Source: Pristionchus mayeri (taxonomy: Eukaryota; Nematoda; Chromadorea; Rhabditida; Neodiplogasteridae). Taken from it: 64,000 nucleotides of DNA. Position numbers and translations under genes: made by a program. Positions 1 to 11,901 of the stretch are shown here, piece by piece. The notes under the pieces were generated by a model. The model was given only the letters and a program-made list of their open reading frames with translations, searched no databases and had not been told where the DNA came from. The stretch covers positions 15,741,067 through 15,805,066 of the forward strand of contig BTRK01000002.1 in assembly GCA_036245805.1 (NCBI GenBank). Reading direction: 5' to 3'. Every line of letters starts with the position of its first letter. The first letter of the stretch is position 1.

Positions 1-1888
1 GACGACACCTGATCCGACTACGGTTACTGAGGAATCAAAGGCGACTCCGATCGATGAAGGAAGTGCTGCCACGGAACCAACAACGAATTCTACTGAGCAA
101 CAAACGTCTACTGAGTCAACGACTACGCTTACTAAGGAGCCAACCACAGCTTCTACCAAAGAAGTAACTATGACTTCTTCTGAGGAACCTACTACAATAT
201 CGCTTCATGCGCTGATGCCTTGTGAGTTAAATAAGACGTTACAAGAAACATGAGATCTTTTCAGTTCAATTCGTGAACGTCTCGGGATCGAACGTCAGTT
301 GCTTCTTTGAGGATCGCTCGTATGGTCGCTTCTCGACAAACGGACTGTGCGCTATCAAGGGTTTGCGTTAGAACTGTTTCATAACTTCGATCATTTCATT
401 GAAACAAGAGGAGAATTTGAAACAAGAGGAGGCGGATATCGATAAGAAAACTATTGTAGGGTCAGATCCCTGCAAGAATGACGGCCTGGTGTCTGTGTTC
501 GGCAACTGTGCTGGCACTTCTGCTATCAAGGTTCTCCAATTTTCTGCAATTTTCTGACGGTCAACACTAATAGTGCTATACTCACAGGGAGTGCCTGGCA
601 CTCGGTGTATCTCTGGACTGAGCTACATGAACACGCTTTGTGTACCATGGGTGAGAAAGGAATTGACTGTTTTTAATGAAAATACCTATAAGGAAGCGAT
701 GTATGACGACAAGGGCGCTCCGAATGTTCCGGGGGAGTTCACCAGCAAGTAAGTTACCTTCCTTCTCCCAAACTCATCACTATGATTGGAATCAAATAAT
801 GTTTATTGTTTTTAAGACATATGATCATTTCAATTTTGGATTAAAACACTCGAAAAATTCATCATGTGCCACTATATTTCCTTTCCAATTTCTTCGGCTA
901 CAAATGCACCACTGGTCTGATTAAGAGCGGAGTTTGCGCGGAAAATAACCTCCGAGTGAAGATGCAGACTGGCCGGTTCACGGATAATGTATTTTGCACT
1001 AACTAAACAAAAATAATTGCATGTTTGATTGCAGCTTCTCGGTTTCCGCAACAATTTCGAACAGGAAGGCCTGATGATATCCACTTGTTACTCGTACTAT
1101 GTCGAGCTAGTGAGTTGAAATTTACGATTATATTGCTTTGGCTCTGAGAGTGTGCCATTTTATATTTTGAAAATATTAATCACATATTAATTTTTTTGAC
1201 ATCCGCCTGTGTAAATGAAATGTGCTGTGAGTGGAACTGCATTAAATAAAAGTTCATATTTTATGCAAGAAAAATGTCTTTCAGCAACAATCTTACTGCC
1301 CTGTCAAACCTGGATACTTGTCAATTCCGAGTAGACAATGCGATCAAGTATGTACCATTGCTCAACTGCTAACATTAAAAAGCAGAGAAACACCCCTAAT
1401 CACTGTTATTTTTAGAACAAGGGACACATTGGTTGGACCAGAACGAGTGATCAAAACGATTGCTCGCCGAAAGACTTCTATTTGAAGTGAGCTTCTGTGA
1501 TCCTCGTACGATCTATGAACAACTGTTACTAAAATAACACGTGAAAAATATTCAAATTGATTTTAAGAAAGCTTCTTGTTAGACTTTATGTTGCCGTATG
1601 GGCGCTTCTCCCTGTGGGAAGCATTCCATGCTGATCAATGGAACCGGAGGCTGGCGATGTGTGGGCTGGGACATGGGATCAATCACTACTCCATTCAACA
1701 CGATTTATAAAGAGGGGTAAGCTCGATTCGAATAATCACGATAGAAATGAACTATCAACTGTATCAGATCGTACTGGTTCGAATGGGATGGCGATTCTCG
1801 CTATTACTCTACTCCGAAGTTACCGAATATGTTGCAATTCCAGGATTATATGAAGCTTCCGAGAGTGTTAGTTACACCCCTAAAATAG
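1..1888 (+). CDS. Secreted mucin-like protein with Cys-rich C-terminal module (copy A, 5'-partial)
   Basis: The beginning lies outside the window. The first visible exon (to about 221) is a Thr/Ser/Glu-rich, mucin-like stretch. It splices at about 265 into a Cys-containing module that starts FQFVNVSGSNVSCFF and includes VSVFGNCAG, NTLCVPW, CTTGLIKSGVCAENN, YCPVKPGY and CVGWDMGSITTPF, ending RVLVTPLK with TAG at 1886-1888. AATAAA follows at about 2009. The module matches copy B (2484-5306) exon by exon, so the two are tandem duplicates. By analogy with B the missing 5' part should carry a signal peptide and a PAN-like domain, placing the protein outside the cell. I do not recognise the C-terminal module as a named domain and assign no function. 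Internal exon ends are approximate. Confidence 0.7.
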
Positions 1889-2364
1889 ACACGCAACCAT
1901 ACAAGTCAATTCTAATATTGCTCATATATTTGATGTGCCTATTGGATCTATGAGAGTCTATATTATTGACGATAAAATCAACTATTTGAAATTAATGTAA
2001 TATCGCAAATAAATTTCATTTCCTATTTCTATTATACTTGCTCTATTTCTATTTCTATATCGTAACCACACAATTACATCTCCAAAATTGAATCAGATCG
2101 TATTAAGTTAATTAACGCTGTATTGAATGTGAGGTAGTACCACCAAAAATCGAAAGATAGAATTACAACTTTTTTATTTGATTTTGAAAAATCGAATGAG
2201 TAAGTGGTGCTTTGAGCTCCTGGGCGGAAGAAACTGGAGGCATCCCTCTTTGCTCGAACCATTTCCTTAGTTTCTAAGTGGTACGGTGAAACGAACTCCC
2301 AAAGTGAATCTAGTCACTCCGGAAACTCTCTGGTAGGGAAGATAGAGCGAGGGAACAAGCGATG

Positions 2365-2386
2365 TGAAGAGACAGTGTCATCCCGT
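2365..2386 (+). promoter_or_regulatory. Upstream inverted-repeat motif of copy B
   Basis: The block GAAGAGACAGTGTCATCCC lies about 110 bases before the start of copy B and contains GACAGTGTC, a near-perfect inverted repeat. The same position before copies C and D carries GAGACAATGTCATCTC and GAGACGCTACCGTCTC, inside a longer similar block. A shared promoter element or factor site is inferred; it could also simply be residual duplication. Confidence 0.4.
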
Positions 2387-2483
2387 TTCGTCAAAGAAGT
2401 GCACGGTAAGTGGTACAGAAACATCTCCTGAGAAACGCCTTCGCTTTTCTCCCTCCTTTCACTTCTTCGCAGTCACTCGTAGG

Positions 2484-5306
2484 ATGTGGCATCCATTTCT
2501 CCTCTTCCTAAGTCTTACAGTAAGATTTTCAATCGATCTGAGTAGACTATTATCCTTATCTTTTCCCTGATTCAGCCCGTTTGCAGGCAGCCTCAACAGA
2601 TTTCATCAGATTCGACTATTCAAACTTTGATCCAGATCTTGATGAGGACATCAAAGAATGGATTCTCTGCAGCCAAAAGTGTCAGGTTAGTGATATCAGC
2701 CGTTGCCGTTGCACTAACCATTATGCTAGGATGTGTTTCGGAGATATCTGACGTCGAACTCGATGGTTCCATTTTCAGATGTTTTATCCATTTCTTTCAG
2801 AATGACGATCGGTGCTCCGGGATAGTCTTCGACATTGATACAAATGGGTGCGAAATCAAGATGGATCAAATTCAAGAGTTTCCCCTGAGCGTTGGCGATA
2901 AATGCACAGGTTAATAGAAACATTCAGTTTGGAAACGATTGTACGCACAGGTTCCTCAGCACAGTCTGGCACAATGATAATGCCATCGACTGAGGAAATA
3001 AACTCGGCCAGAACAGTTCAAGGCACTCTCGGTCTATCGGGTGACGCATTGGGGTTGCACGAGGGTGATGAAGAAGATGAAATGCCCTCAACGAAGACAT
3101 CTACAACAATAACTGATAAGCCCAGCATACCTTCAGTTGATGCAAAAGTTGCGCCCATTCCACATTCCTCGACTAGCACTTCTGAGACGTCAACGACAAT
3201 TCCTTCTCCGGCTATGTCGCCTAGCACCCTCGAGAACTACTACATCCACTAGGGAACAGCAAACAAAAACAACTGCCAGTTCGATGACGTCAAGCACGGA
3301 TTCAACGACGACCATTGCCTCCACATACAGCTCATCTACTATCATGACGACAACGTCGGAGACGACTTCAAGTGGTGGGACCAGCTCAGAATCATCGACG
3401 ACTCTGACTACTCCCGAGCCGACGTATAGTAGTTCGAAGACTACGGAGGCAGAAGGAACGACGCCATTGACATCTTCAGAGAGCTCTACATCGTCGTCAG
3501 CAGCTACCACTCCAACAACTTCTATAACGACAGAGGAAGAAACAACAACCACATATAAGTCGGAGACTGCGGTTTCTGAGGGACCGACGACTACGTCTAC
3601 GGAAGAGCTTACGACGATGTCTGCTGAGGAATTAACTACGACTTCTACCGAAGAAGGAACTACAACATTTACTGAGGAACCAACAACGACATCGCCTAAT
3701 GCACTATCTCTCTGTGGGTTAGAAGCATTTCCAAAATAATAATGTGCATATTTCAGTCGAATTCGCCAACGTGACTGGATCGAACGTCAGTCGCATTTTC
3801 GAGACTCGCTCATTCGGTCGCTTCTCCACCAATGGACTGTGCCCGAGGAAGGGTTTGTGCTTAATTTGTTGCATAGTTGCGGCACCTCTAATTGCAATTA
3901 GGAGATAGATGTTGGTGGAATAGGAAGCCAAATTACAGGGCAGGACCCGTGCAAGGAGAAGAAGCTGGTGTCGGTGTTTGGCAATTGTGCTGGAAATATG
4001 GCTCTGACGGTCCTCGATTTCTTCAGTTTTCTCGAAGATTTAAACGTAAATAACTCATTCGACTTAAACTTGCAGAAAGCGCCTGAAACGCAGTGCATTT
4101 CTGGGCTTAGGTATACGAATACGCTCTGCGTTCCGTGGGTTAGGACAGAAAAGTCTTGGTTTGTAGAAAAAATTCCATTCAGGAAGCGATGTATCAGGAT
4201 AAGATCCATCCAAATGCTGACGGGGAGTTCCGTAGCGAGTTGGTTACCTTCGTTATGCTTACTTGAAGTATGAGAGGAACCATATTATGCTTTGCCCCTC
4301 CTGCATAGGAACAATATATAACTCAAATTGCATCAGCCGCAACTATGGAGAGCAGAACTGTACCACCGGTCTGATAAATATCATCGATGGAATATGCGCA
4401 GACAACAAGCTTGGAGTGGAAATGCTGACTGGCCGGTTCACGGATAATGTATGCAATAATAAGTGGACGATAATACACGAGCCGTTGATTGCAGCTTCTC
4501 GGATTCCGAAACACGGGAGATGAGGAAGGGCTGATGATCTCGACTTGCTGGTCGACGAATCCCGGCCTGGTTAGCAAGCAATTACTAATTTGCGATGACA
4601 ATTTGCCGAAATGGAGAAGCGAGTGAGGCAGCAAAATAATTCCTTTCAGCAACCTTCGTACTGCCCTGTGAAGCCAGGATACCATTCCGAAAAAATTTTA
4701 ACATTCTTAAACTGCACTCAGGTATATTCTATACTCGGAACCTCACGAGGTTGTATATTGGTCAAGTAGTAGAAATCAAATAAATTCTTGACCCTTCTTT
4801 TCAGGAAAATGGTAACATTGGTTGGACAGAAACTAGTAATACTGGTTGTTCACGGAATGACTTCTATAAGGAGTGAGTTTAGCTGATGTTAGGACTACTT
4901 GAAAAGTTTTATACACCTTTTTCCGGAACTGTCGGCGATTTAGAGAGCAATAACAATTATTGAAATTTTTTCAATTTACATGCACATTGGTTAGACAATT
5001 TCAGTATGGGAGCACCTAATTGCAAGAATCATTCGATATTCATTTGGGGAAATGGAGGCTCGCTCTGTGTGGGCTGGGACGAAGGATCGGTCACTACACC
5101 CTTTACCAATACTTCTATGACAGTGTGAGCTAGATATGATTGATTTGAATTATAACAAATTAATGAACCACTCTGTCAGGTCGGATTGGTTCGAATGGAA
5201 CGGCACCGAATACGACTATGCTTCTCCTATCGGAAGACGGTTGCAATACGAGGAATACATGAAGCTCCCGAGAGTGCTTGTCACGCCCTCACCAGTAGTC
5301 CAGTAA
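2484..5306 (+). CDS. Secreted PAN-like / mucin-like protein with Cys-rich C-terminal module (copy B)
   Basis: The start at 2484 opens with a signal-peptide core, MWHPFLLFLSLT, then introns follow. Exon 2 (2587-2685) reads DFIRFDYSNFDPD and ends CSQKCQ. Exon 3 (2801 to about 2909) has DRCSGIVFDID, CEIKM and CTG, a Cys spacing like PAN/Apple domains. A long Thr/Ser-rich stretch (about 2950-3714) would be heavily O-glycosylated. From about 3757 the Cys-rich module of copy A recurs (FEFANVTGSNVS, VSVFGNCAG, CTTGLINII, CVGWDEGSVTTPF), ending TPSPVVQ, TAA 5304-5306, with AATAAA at 5316. The mucin reading frame changes near 3222-3240: one frame stops at 3252 while the Thr-rich reading continues in another. 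An unrecognised intron or a real frameshift could explain this. Probably secreted, possibly an epithelial or cuticle surface protein. Confidence 0.7.
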
Positions 5307-6261
5307 TGCAAGGGGAATAAAATACGACGTTCATAGCTGGTGTACAGTTGATGCTTTGGTCGGGATTAGATAGGCTTGGTTGTGAGTCATTATGACAAAA
5401 TCGTCCTATAATTTATGCTGTGACTGATCTTTTAAAGCATGAGAGTGATCACTTTGCAACAATACAAACAATTAGTATGGAGCATCGATAAAACAATATT
5501 TGGTTGTCTGCCGAAAAAGTTAACGAGAGAAAACCAGGAAACCGTTTCAAACAGACGATTGAAGTAGTTCTTTTCCCTCTTATTATTTCCTTGTCCATGT
5601 ATTGTTCTTCACTGTGTTTATGCAGTCAATGAACTGAAAGGTAGACGATTTTGATAATCTTTTTGATAATCTTGAACACAATTGATATGATTGAACAAGG
5701 AAGTACTACTTTGAACGTCTCAACTTTAGGAAGCGAGAGGAAACATAAATCAAGATTCCTTTATGGCGGCACTATTTCCATGCCCACCACATAGAACACT
5801 TAAAGGGACTAACGATATTCGCACTCTCTTCCTTCGACATGATCACTTGCATGTAGGGGGGCCGAGAGACCATACAAAAATAAGAGATTCATAAGGTAGC
5901 ACTAGAAAAGAATCTGGAGAAATTTCTCATTTCTTCTGCTTTTCAATTCTTCCCCATCCCCCTACCTTAGTATTGGGATAACTCCTCATCTTCTCTTCCA
6001 AATTACAATAATTCCTCTTTAACCAAAGCAAGTAAACGTTCATCTTCTTCATTTAATGCAAAAACACAACGAATACGGAAGCAGCAGTTTGAACTCCTGA
6101 GCTGAAGGATCGCACAGGAACACAAATCAGACTTCCTTCCCAAAATCAGACTTCGATCCATTCCCTTGACTACTAATCAGATTAAGAGTGACTGATGAAG
6201 AAAACACTCTCTTCTTTCCGCACACTCTTTTATTGGGCAGAGCAATGAGAGAGTATGTGAA
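5307..6261. other. Intergenic between copies B and C
   Basis: No convincing exon is visible. The last 250 bases (from about 6090, beginning GAACTCCTG) resemble the upstream regions of copies B and D and are probably promoter. Confidence 0.5.
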
Positions 6262-6287
6262 AGGAAGAGACAATGTCATCTCCCTGG
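6262..6287 (+). promoter_or_regulatory. Upstream inverted-repeat motif of copy C
   Basis: AAGGAAGAGACAATGTCATC followed by TCCCTGG lies about 95 bases before the start at 6363. The core GAGACAATGTCATCTC is partly self-complementary. Copy D has GGAAGAGACGCTACCGTCTC followed by CCCTGG at the same place. Confidence 0.45.
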
Positions 6288-6362
6288 TATCGAATTAGGA
6301 AAGAGACCTCCCTTAGAGGAGTCCTCCTGTCCCTTCCGAGTTCAGTAAGACAGTTTTCTGGG

Positions 6363-8594
6363 ATGTGGATGCTACTGCTGTTCCTTCCAGTGAGTTTCTT
6401 CCGTTGTTTATCACTCAGTATGGCGCTTCAATTCAGAGTGGAGTAGTGTCGTTGACTAATTCATTGTAAAATTGAGGCAACGGCTGCAGACTTCATTAGA
6501 TTCGACTACTCACAATTCGAGCCGGACTCTGTAGATGGGGCAGCGGACATTAAACAATGGATTATGTGCAATCAAAAGTGCCAGGTTAGTGCTTTCAATA
6601 CTCGGCACAGCTTTCAATCCATTTTTAACCAGAAAACTCCCGACTGCTCGGGAATTGTGTTCCATCTTGACGAACAGGAATGTGAACTGAAGATGGTAAA
6701 GATTGAGGAGTTTCCCCTGAGTGTTCGTGGCACCTGCACAGGTTAATTTCGAAAATTTTCTATTTGTAAAACATCACGACAATCTCAGCGTACTCAACAA
6801 CGTCTGGCATCGATCTAACGCAGTCGACTGAAGAAACCAACCGTATCACGACTGAGCTCAGTGCACTAAGTTCATCGACTCAATCAGAGAATGATTACAC
6901 GGATGCTGACGAGGAGCAATCGACGACGGTAGCTGAGGGAGATGCATCTACAACTTCCGGAGAAGAGAGATCAACGACCAATGATGGAGATAGATTGACC
7001 AATTCTGGAAATGAGCCCACCATTGTCAATGAAAGAGTGACCTCGGCTACTCTTGGAGTCGATTCGACAACAGTCGATGGAGGAAAATCATTGCCTGTCC
7101 CTGTGCCTGAGGCAACTGAAAGTGATGAGAGAGGAACCTCTCCTGGTGTTGAGAAGACAACCATCGGCCGAGGTGTTGTGGCGACTATTCCTGGAGAAGA
7201 ATCAACAGCAATCAGCGCTCCAGAATCCGAGTATTACACAGAGGCGGAAGCGAACCAATCGACAACTGTCGGTGGTGAATATGCAGGAACCGTTTCTGAA
7301 AAGAATCCGACTTCGGTAGACGGAAACACAGCTAATATTCCTGGAGAGACATCGAAAACAGTCGTAACAAGAGAAACAATAACTGCCTCCATGGAAGAAA
7401 CAACTACACATGACGAAAATGGTGACGCGCTTACTACTACTGAGATTGAGAGGACGTCAATCGGCGGAGGTGACGCAGTGAGTATTCCTCGGGGAGAACC
7501 TTCGACTGCCGATGAAGGAGCTGCAGTGACTATTCCTGGAGATGCATCTCATTCAACCATAAGCGATGTGTCGTCGACAGTATCCATCTCTGATACAATG
7601 ATGCCGACTACATCGCCAGCAGGCGCCATCGAGTCGCATGCAAATGCGAGTTCAAGCACTGAAACTCAACCTTCGCATTCGTCAACTCAAAACTATGCAG
7701 CTACAAACATTGTTTCTTCTGCCAGTGCAAACACTAATGGATACACGTCAATTACGAGCGATGATTCTGGAACAACTGAAAGCGGAGACAAAAATGAAGC
7801 AACATCTACACTCGGGACAATGAATGCTGATGGTGTAATTAGCTCTTCTACCGCTGATGAGTCTGCAAGTGATACGGTATCTACATCGACTTAGTGAGTT
7901 GGCAACATTTTACCAAAACTCAGGTTGAATATTTTCAGTGCATCTTCCTCCAGCGTGACGTCTACTAAGACCACCTCCAAAGAAGAAAGATCGTGAGAAT
8001 TATCTTCTAGCGTTAACTGCTCCAGTCACTTTCAGCGTTCGACAAACTCTATGAGCTGAAGCCTGATTCACTAACTTGTACAAATACTACGAATTCCTGT
8101 GATTGCGATCCATCTGACAGGAAAGACTTGCGTATCACATTCGTTGATGAAACTTACGTCACTGCACAGAAAATACAATTTCATGTAAGCTCAATTTTTG
8201 AGAAGTTTGAATAAGATATTTCAGGGAACGTTCTGGACTGTTCAAGGAATGAATAGTGGAAGTGCAACCATGCTTGACGCAGCAAAGGAGCTGAAGAGTG
8301 TCGGTATGATCATAATGGCGACTACCCAACCGACGATTATGTTTAGAATGCAAAGACTTTGGAAGGAGGTTCGAGAGCATCGATGACAAGGCGTACGCAT
8401 TCGTCATTCGGAACGGATATTTCCTCGGAAATAAAGTGGAGTGTCGATGGAAAGGACAACCGAATACCTTCTCTAGCTCCGATGCGGAACCACGATTGAA
8501 GAGATGGGAGTTGAAGAAAATCAAAGCAACATCAACCGGATGGTTTGTAGACGGAGTTGGTTATGTCAGCATCGGAATCGTCGAGTGTGACTAA
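6363..8594 (+). CDS. Secreted PAN-like / mucin-like protein with a short C-terminal module (copy C)
   Basis: The start at 6363 gives the signal-peptide core MWMLLLLFLP. Exon 2 (from about 6477) encodes ADFIRFDYSQFEPD, and the next exon has PDCSGIVFHLD, CELKM and RGTCTG (PAN-like Cys pattern). From about 6791 to 7890 there is a roughly 360-residue Thr/Ser/Glu mucin-like region with loose repeats of the type DEGDxxTTxxEExTT. The C-terminal module (about 8037-8594) has CTNTTNSCDC, KDLRITFVDETYVTAQKI, GTFWTVQGMNSGSATM and FVIRNGYFLGNKVEC, ending IGIVECD, TAA 8592-8594, with AATAAA at about 8613. A 44-base intron (about 8304-8347) restores the frame inside the module. The mucin-to-module join does not splice in frame with the obvious donor at 7999; skipping the small exon (7940-7993) through other sites would. 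Function unknown; extracellular. Confidence 0.65.
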
Positions 8595-9101
8595 ACATTT
8601 ATAGGTTAAAAAAATAAAGATGAATTCGATCTCTACACATTAGTTGGAACAGACATCAATGAAAAGAGCAAGCAATAAATTGTTTTACTATGAAGCTTGA
8701 CTTCTGTTACTATTGATATTAAACGGTCGCGAAGTTGCAGGCAGTACACAGTAGATATAACATTTTGCCAAGAAGAACAACGAATATGTTCGATGAGGAC
8801 AGACTTTCAAATTTGTAGAGTGCCACTAAATTTAGACAGTTGTGTTGTAATGCACAATTATTATACCGCAGATAGTAATTAAAATGTTTGCCGTTTCTTT
8901 GTTAAACATAATGATAGTATTGAAAAAAATACTAGACGAACACGGAAATGGAAGTTTGAACTCCTGGACTGAAGGAACGCAGAAAAGCCAACAAATCAGA
9001 TTTTCCTTACGACCGGACCATTCGCTTGACTGACGAAGAACACGCTCTCTTTCTTTTCCCGTGCTCTTTTGTTGCACCGATCACTTAAAGAGCATGAGAA
9101 T
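8595..9101. other. Intergenic between copies C and D
   Basis: No exon is recognised. The segment from about 8950 (GAACTCCTGGACTGAAGGAA) parallels the upstream block of copy C and is probably promoter. Confidence 0.45.
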
Positions 9102-9126
9102 GGAAGAGACGCTACCGTCTCCCTGG
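9102..9126 (+). promoter_or_regulatory. Upstream inverted-repeat motif of copy D
   Basis: GAGACGCTACCGTCTC is a perfect 6-bp inverted repeat with a 4-base spacer, followed by CCCTGG, about 99 bases before the start at 9205. It is the clearest of the three related motifs. Confidence 0.5.
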
Positions 9127-9204
9127 TCACAAACGATGTACAAGGAACGTGCCTTTAAAAGTCAACCCTCTCCTTTCCTTAGTTCCATAGGCCAGAGTCT
9201 TGGG

Positions 9205-11346
9205 ATGTGGCTACTACTGCTGTTTCTTCCAGTGAGTTTTTCCACATCCGAAATGGCGTATTCGTATTCACACAAGCGCAATCAAAGAACTATTCAGGCC
9301 GTGGCCGCAGACTTCATTAGATTCGACTATTCACAATTCGATCCGGACAGTGTTGATGGGGCAGAGGACATTAAACAATGGATTCAGTGCAATCAAAAGT
9401 GCCACGTTAGTCCAGTTTGGCACAATTTCTAATCCAATTTGAACCAGAGAACCCCTGACTGCTCGGGAATTATTTTCCACCTTGACGAATTGGAGAAATG
9501 CGAACTAAAGAAAGACAAGATAGAGGAGTTTCCCCTGAGTGTTCGTGGTACTTGCACAGGTTATTTTCGAATATTTTTCTAATACGAAAATTGTCTTAGG
9601 TTACTCGACCACGGCTGGAATCGATTTGTCGCAATCGCCTGACGAAAACACTGAGTGTACAGAGTAATCTCGGTCCATCGACTCAGCCATTGATTTATTT
9701 CACTGATGCTGACGAAGAGGAGTCGACGAGGATAGATGAAGAAGATGCAGTTACAACGTCCCGTGAAGAGATATCAACGACCAATGAAGGAGATAGATTG
9801 ACTACTAGTGAAAAGGAGTCTGCCACTGTTGATGAGACAGTCACAGCGACTACTCTTGGAGTGGAGTCGACAACAACTGATGAAGGAGATACATCGACGT
9901 TTTCTTTGGAGGAGACAAGTACGAGCAACGAGAGAGATGCACCGACAACATCTGAAGTTGATAAGATAACAGTCGGTGAAGGTGATTCAGCTCTTCCCGG
10001 AGAAGAACCCACAACAGCCGGCCAAGGATATACGCTTACTACCCTTGTGAACGAATCCATGTCTACCTACTACGCTGCAACATCGGCCGATTCACTCGAA
10101 AACACTCATAATTCGGAAAGGATTCAAAAGGAACCAACTGAGCATGCCACAACAACTATTGTTCACACTGAGACGGATTCGACTTGAGAAGAAAGTGCCC
10201 CACCAACAACCGAGCAAGCTAATGGCGATTCCACATCTGGTCCAACTATCACGGCTTCCGTAGAAAGCCTGACTCCATCAACAACGTCAATCGATAATAA
10301 GCAAGAAACGAGCGTTAGTCCAACTGATCGCAACGTCAATGCGCGGGAAAACACTGTGAGAGTACACATTCGATTGTCAGGTGAGCAAAATGCTTTGTGT
10401 TAGATAATTAATCTCAATATTTTTAGCACAGTGAATCCATCAACGATAAACAACCTAACGGAAACTACAAAGTCAGCAGAAAAGAAAATTCCGCCTTCAA
10501 CCGGACCAGATATCACGGGTTCCATAGAAATACAGACTTCGTCAACATCAATGACCAACAAGAATGATGAAATAAGTGCCATTTCAACTGATGACAACGT
10601 CAGTGCGATAGTATCAACTGAGACCTCGAGTGAGGAACCGTCTTCGATTATCAGGTGAATTATTCGGATTCATTTTATATGATTATTTGAATAATTTCAG
10701 CGTGACAGAAACAACGGAAAGAAAAGTAATGGAAATCCAAACTTCGCAAACAGTTTTTGAAACTCTGAGCGCCACAATTTCAAGCGCTGATGAGACAACT
10801 GAAACGACTTCAAGTGAAAGTTCGTGAAAGCACTTGTAGCAACAAACAAATTGAAAAAAATGTTGTGTACCAGGATCTTCGCGTCACCATGCCTGATGGG
10901 ACGTACTACACCGCTGAGACCATCGAGCTGAAGGCGAGAATAACATTATCATGACTTTAATCGACTACATATTTATTAAGGGCAACAATTGGTTTGTCAA
11001 AGGAACGATTCAAAGTAATACAGGTGTCATGATCGACGCTTCAGTTCCGTTCACAGTCGGTATGTAGATTTTCAGTGAGAATAAATTAGAGAAATATTTT
11101 TCACCTTGAGAATGCAAATACTTCTGGAGAGGTTTCACGAGTCATCCCCAGAAAATCTTCAAATTTATAATCAAGAACGGATACTATGAAGGAATGAAAG
11201 TGGTTTGTCAGAATGGGCACAAGGCAACAACAATGGTTTACCATGCGAAATACAACTTCAATACACTGAGAGCAAGAACCAGTCCTGTAGGATGGTATTG
11301 TCCTCAAGGACCCTTGCGCATCCAGATGATCGAATGCTTCAAATGA
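9205..11346 (+). pseudogene. Broken copy D of the secreted PAN-like / mucin-like family
   Basis: The start at 9205 (MWLLLLFLP) and the PAN-like exons (DFIRFDYSQFDPD, QCNQKCH, PDCSGIIFHLD, RGTCTG) match copy C. The following mucin exon reads YSTTAGIDLSQS but runs into TAA at about 9666. The alignment to C resumes in another frame at FTDADEEE, implying a small indel around 9650-9690. A TGA at 10185-10187 then interrupts the mucin stretch, although the same frame stays open and Thr-rich for another 190 bases. Later exons encode more Ser/Thr sequence and a C-terminal module homologous to copy C (DLRVTMPDGTYYTAETIEL, FIIKNGYYEGMKVVCQNGH) ending RIQMIECFK, TGA 11344-11346. Two independent lesions suggest a pseudogene. 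Assembly errors or unrecognised introns remain possible, and the ends of the gene look well preserved. Confidence 0.6.
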
Positions 11347-11901
11347 AGAATATACTAGATAGCGTATGTGTATGTGAGAAAACACAATTTTTTAGATTCC
11401 TAACCAACTATAGTTTCCAATTATGGATATTAAAATCAGGATATTAATTAGTGGAATTTGTTTTTATTGTAGCAATATTTATGTGAAAGAAGTTTAAAAA
11501 AAAGAGATACTGTGAATAACGTCAGCTGATTCATTATACCACTCTGTCGTATATCACAGCAATATCATCGATTCCTTTTCTAGTTGGAAACGTTTGGTCA
11601 CGCCCATCAGTTGATCTCAAACTGTTCTCTCCGTGTATTGGGTGCATGCCACACTGTAAATTTGGCGTATCTTCTCGAGGTTATCCATTAACTCAGAGAA
11701 CGTTCAATAGGTGGAACCGCAACAGGAACCATAATCATGCCATCGGTCACACAATACGGTAAGCAGTTTATTCGTGAGATCATTGTCGGCACCCGGAACG
11801 AAAAAGGGAGGTGTAACACGTGAAAGAAACAATCGAATCAAGCAAGCAATGAGGTATACAACAATAGGAGCGGAGTTAAAAGAAAAATGTAGCGTATGAG
11901 G
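11347..11901. other. Intergenic; possible decayed family fragment
   Basis: No open exon. The stretch near 11715-11760 (ACCATAATCATGCCATCGG) weakly resembles the start of the mucin exon of copy B (near 2970). This could be a fossil of a further copy, but the match is short. Confidence 0.2.

Noticed and set aside
3190..3552. Val/Asp-rich minus-strand ORF
   Set aside because: It is the complement of the Thr/Ser repeat exon of copy B; compositional shadow only.
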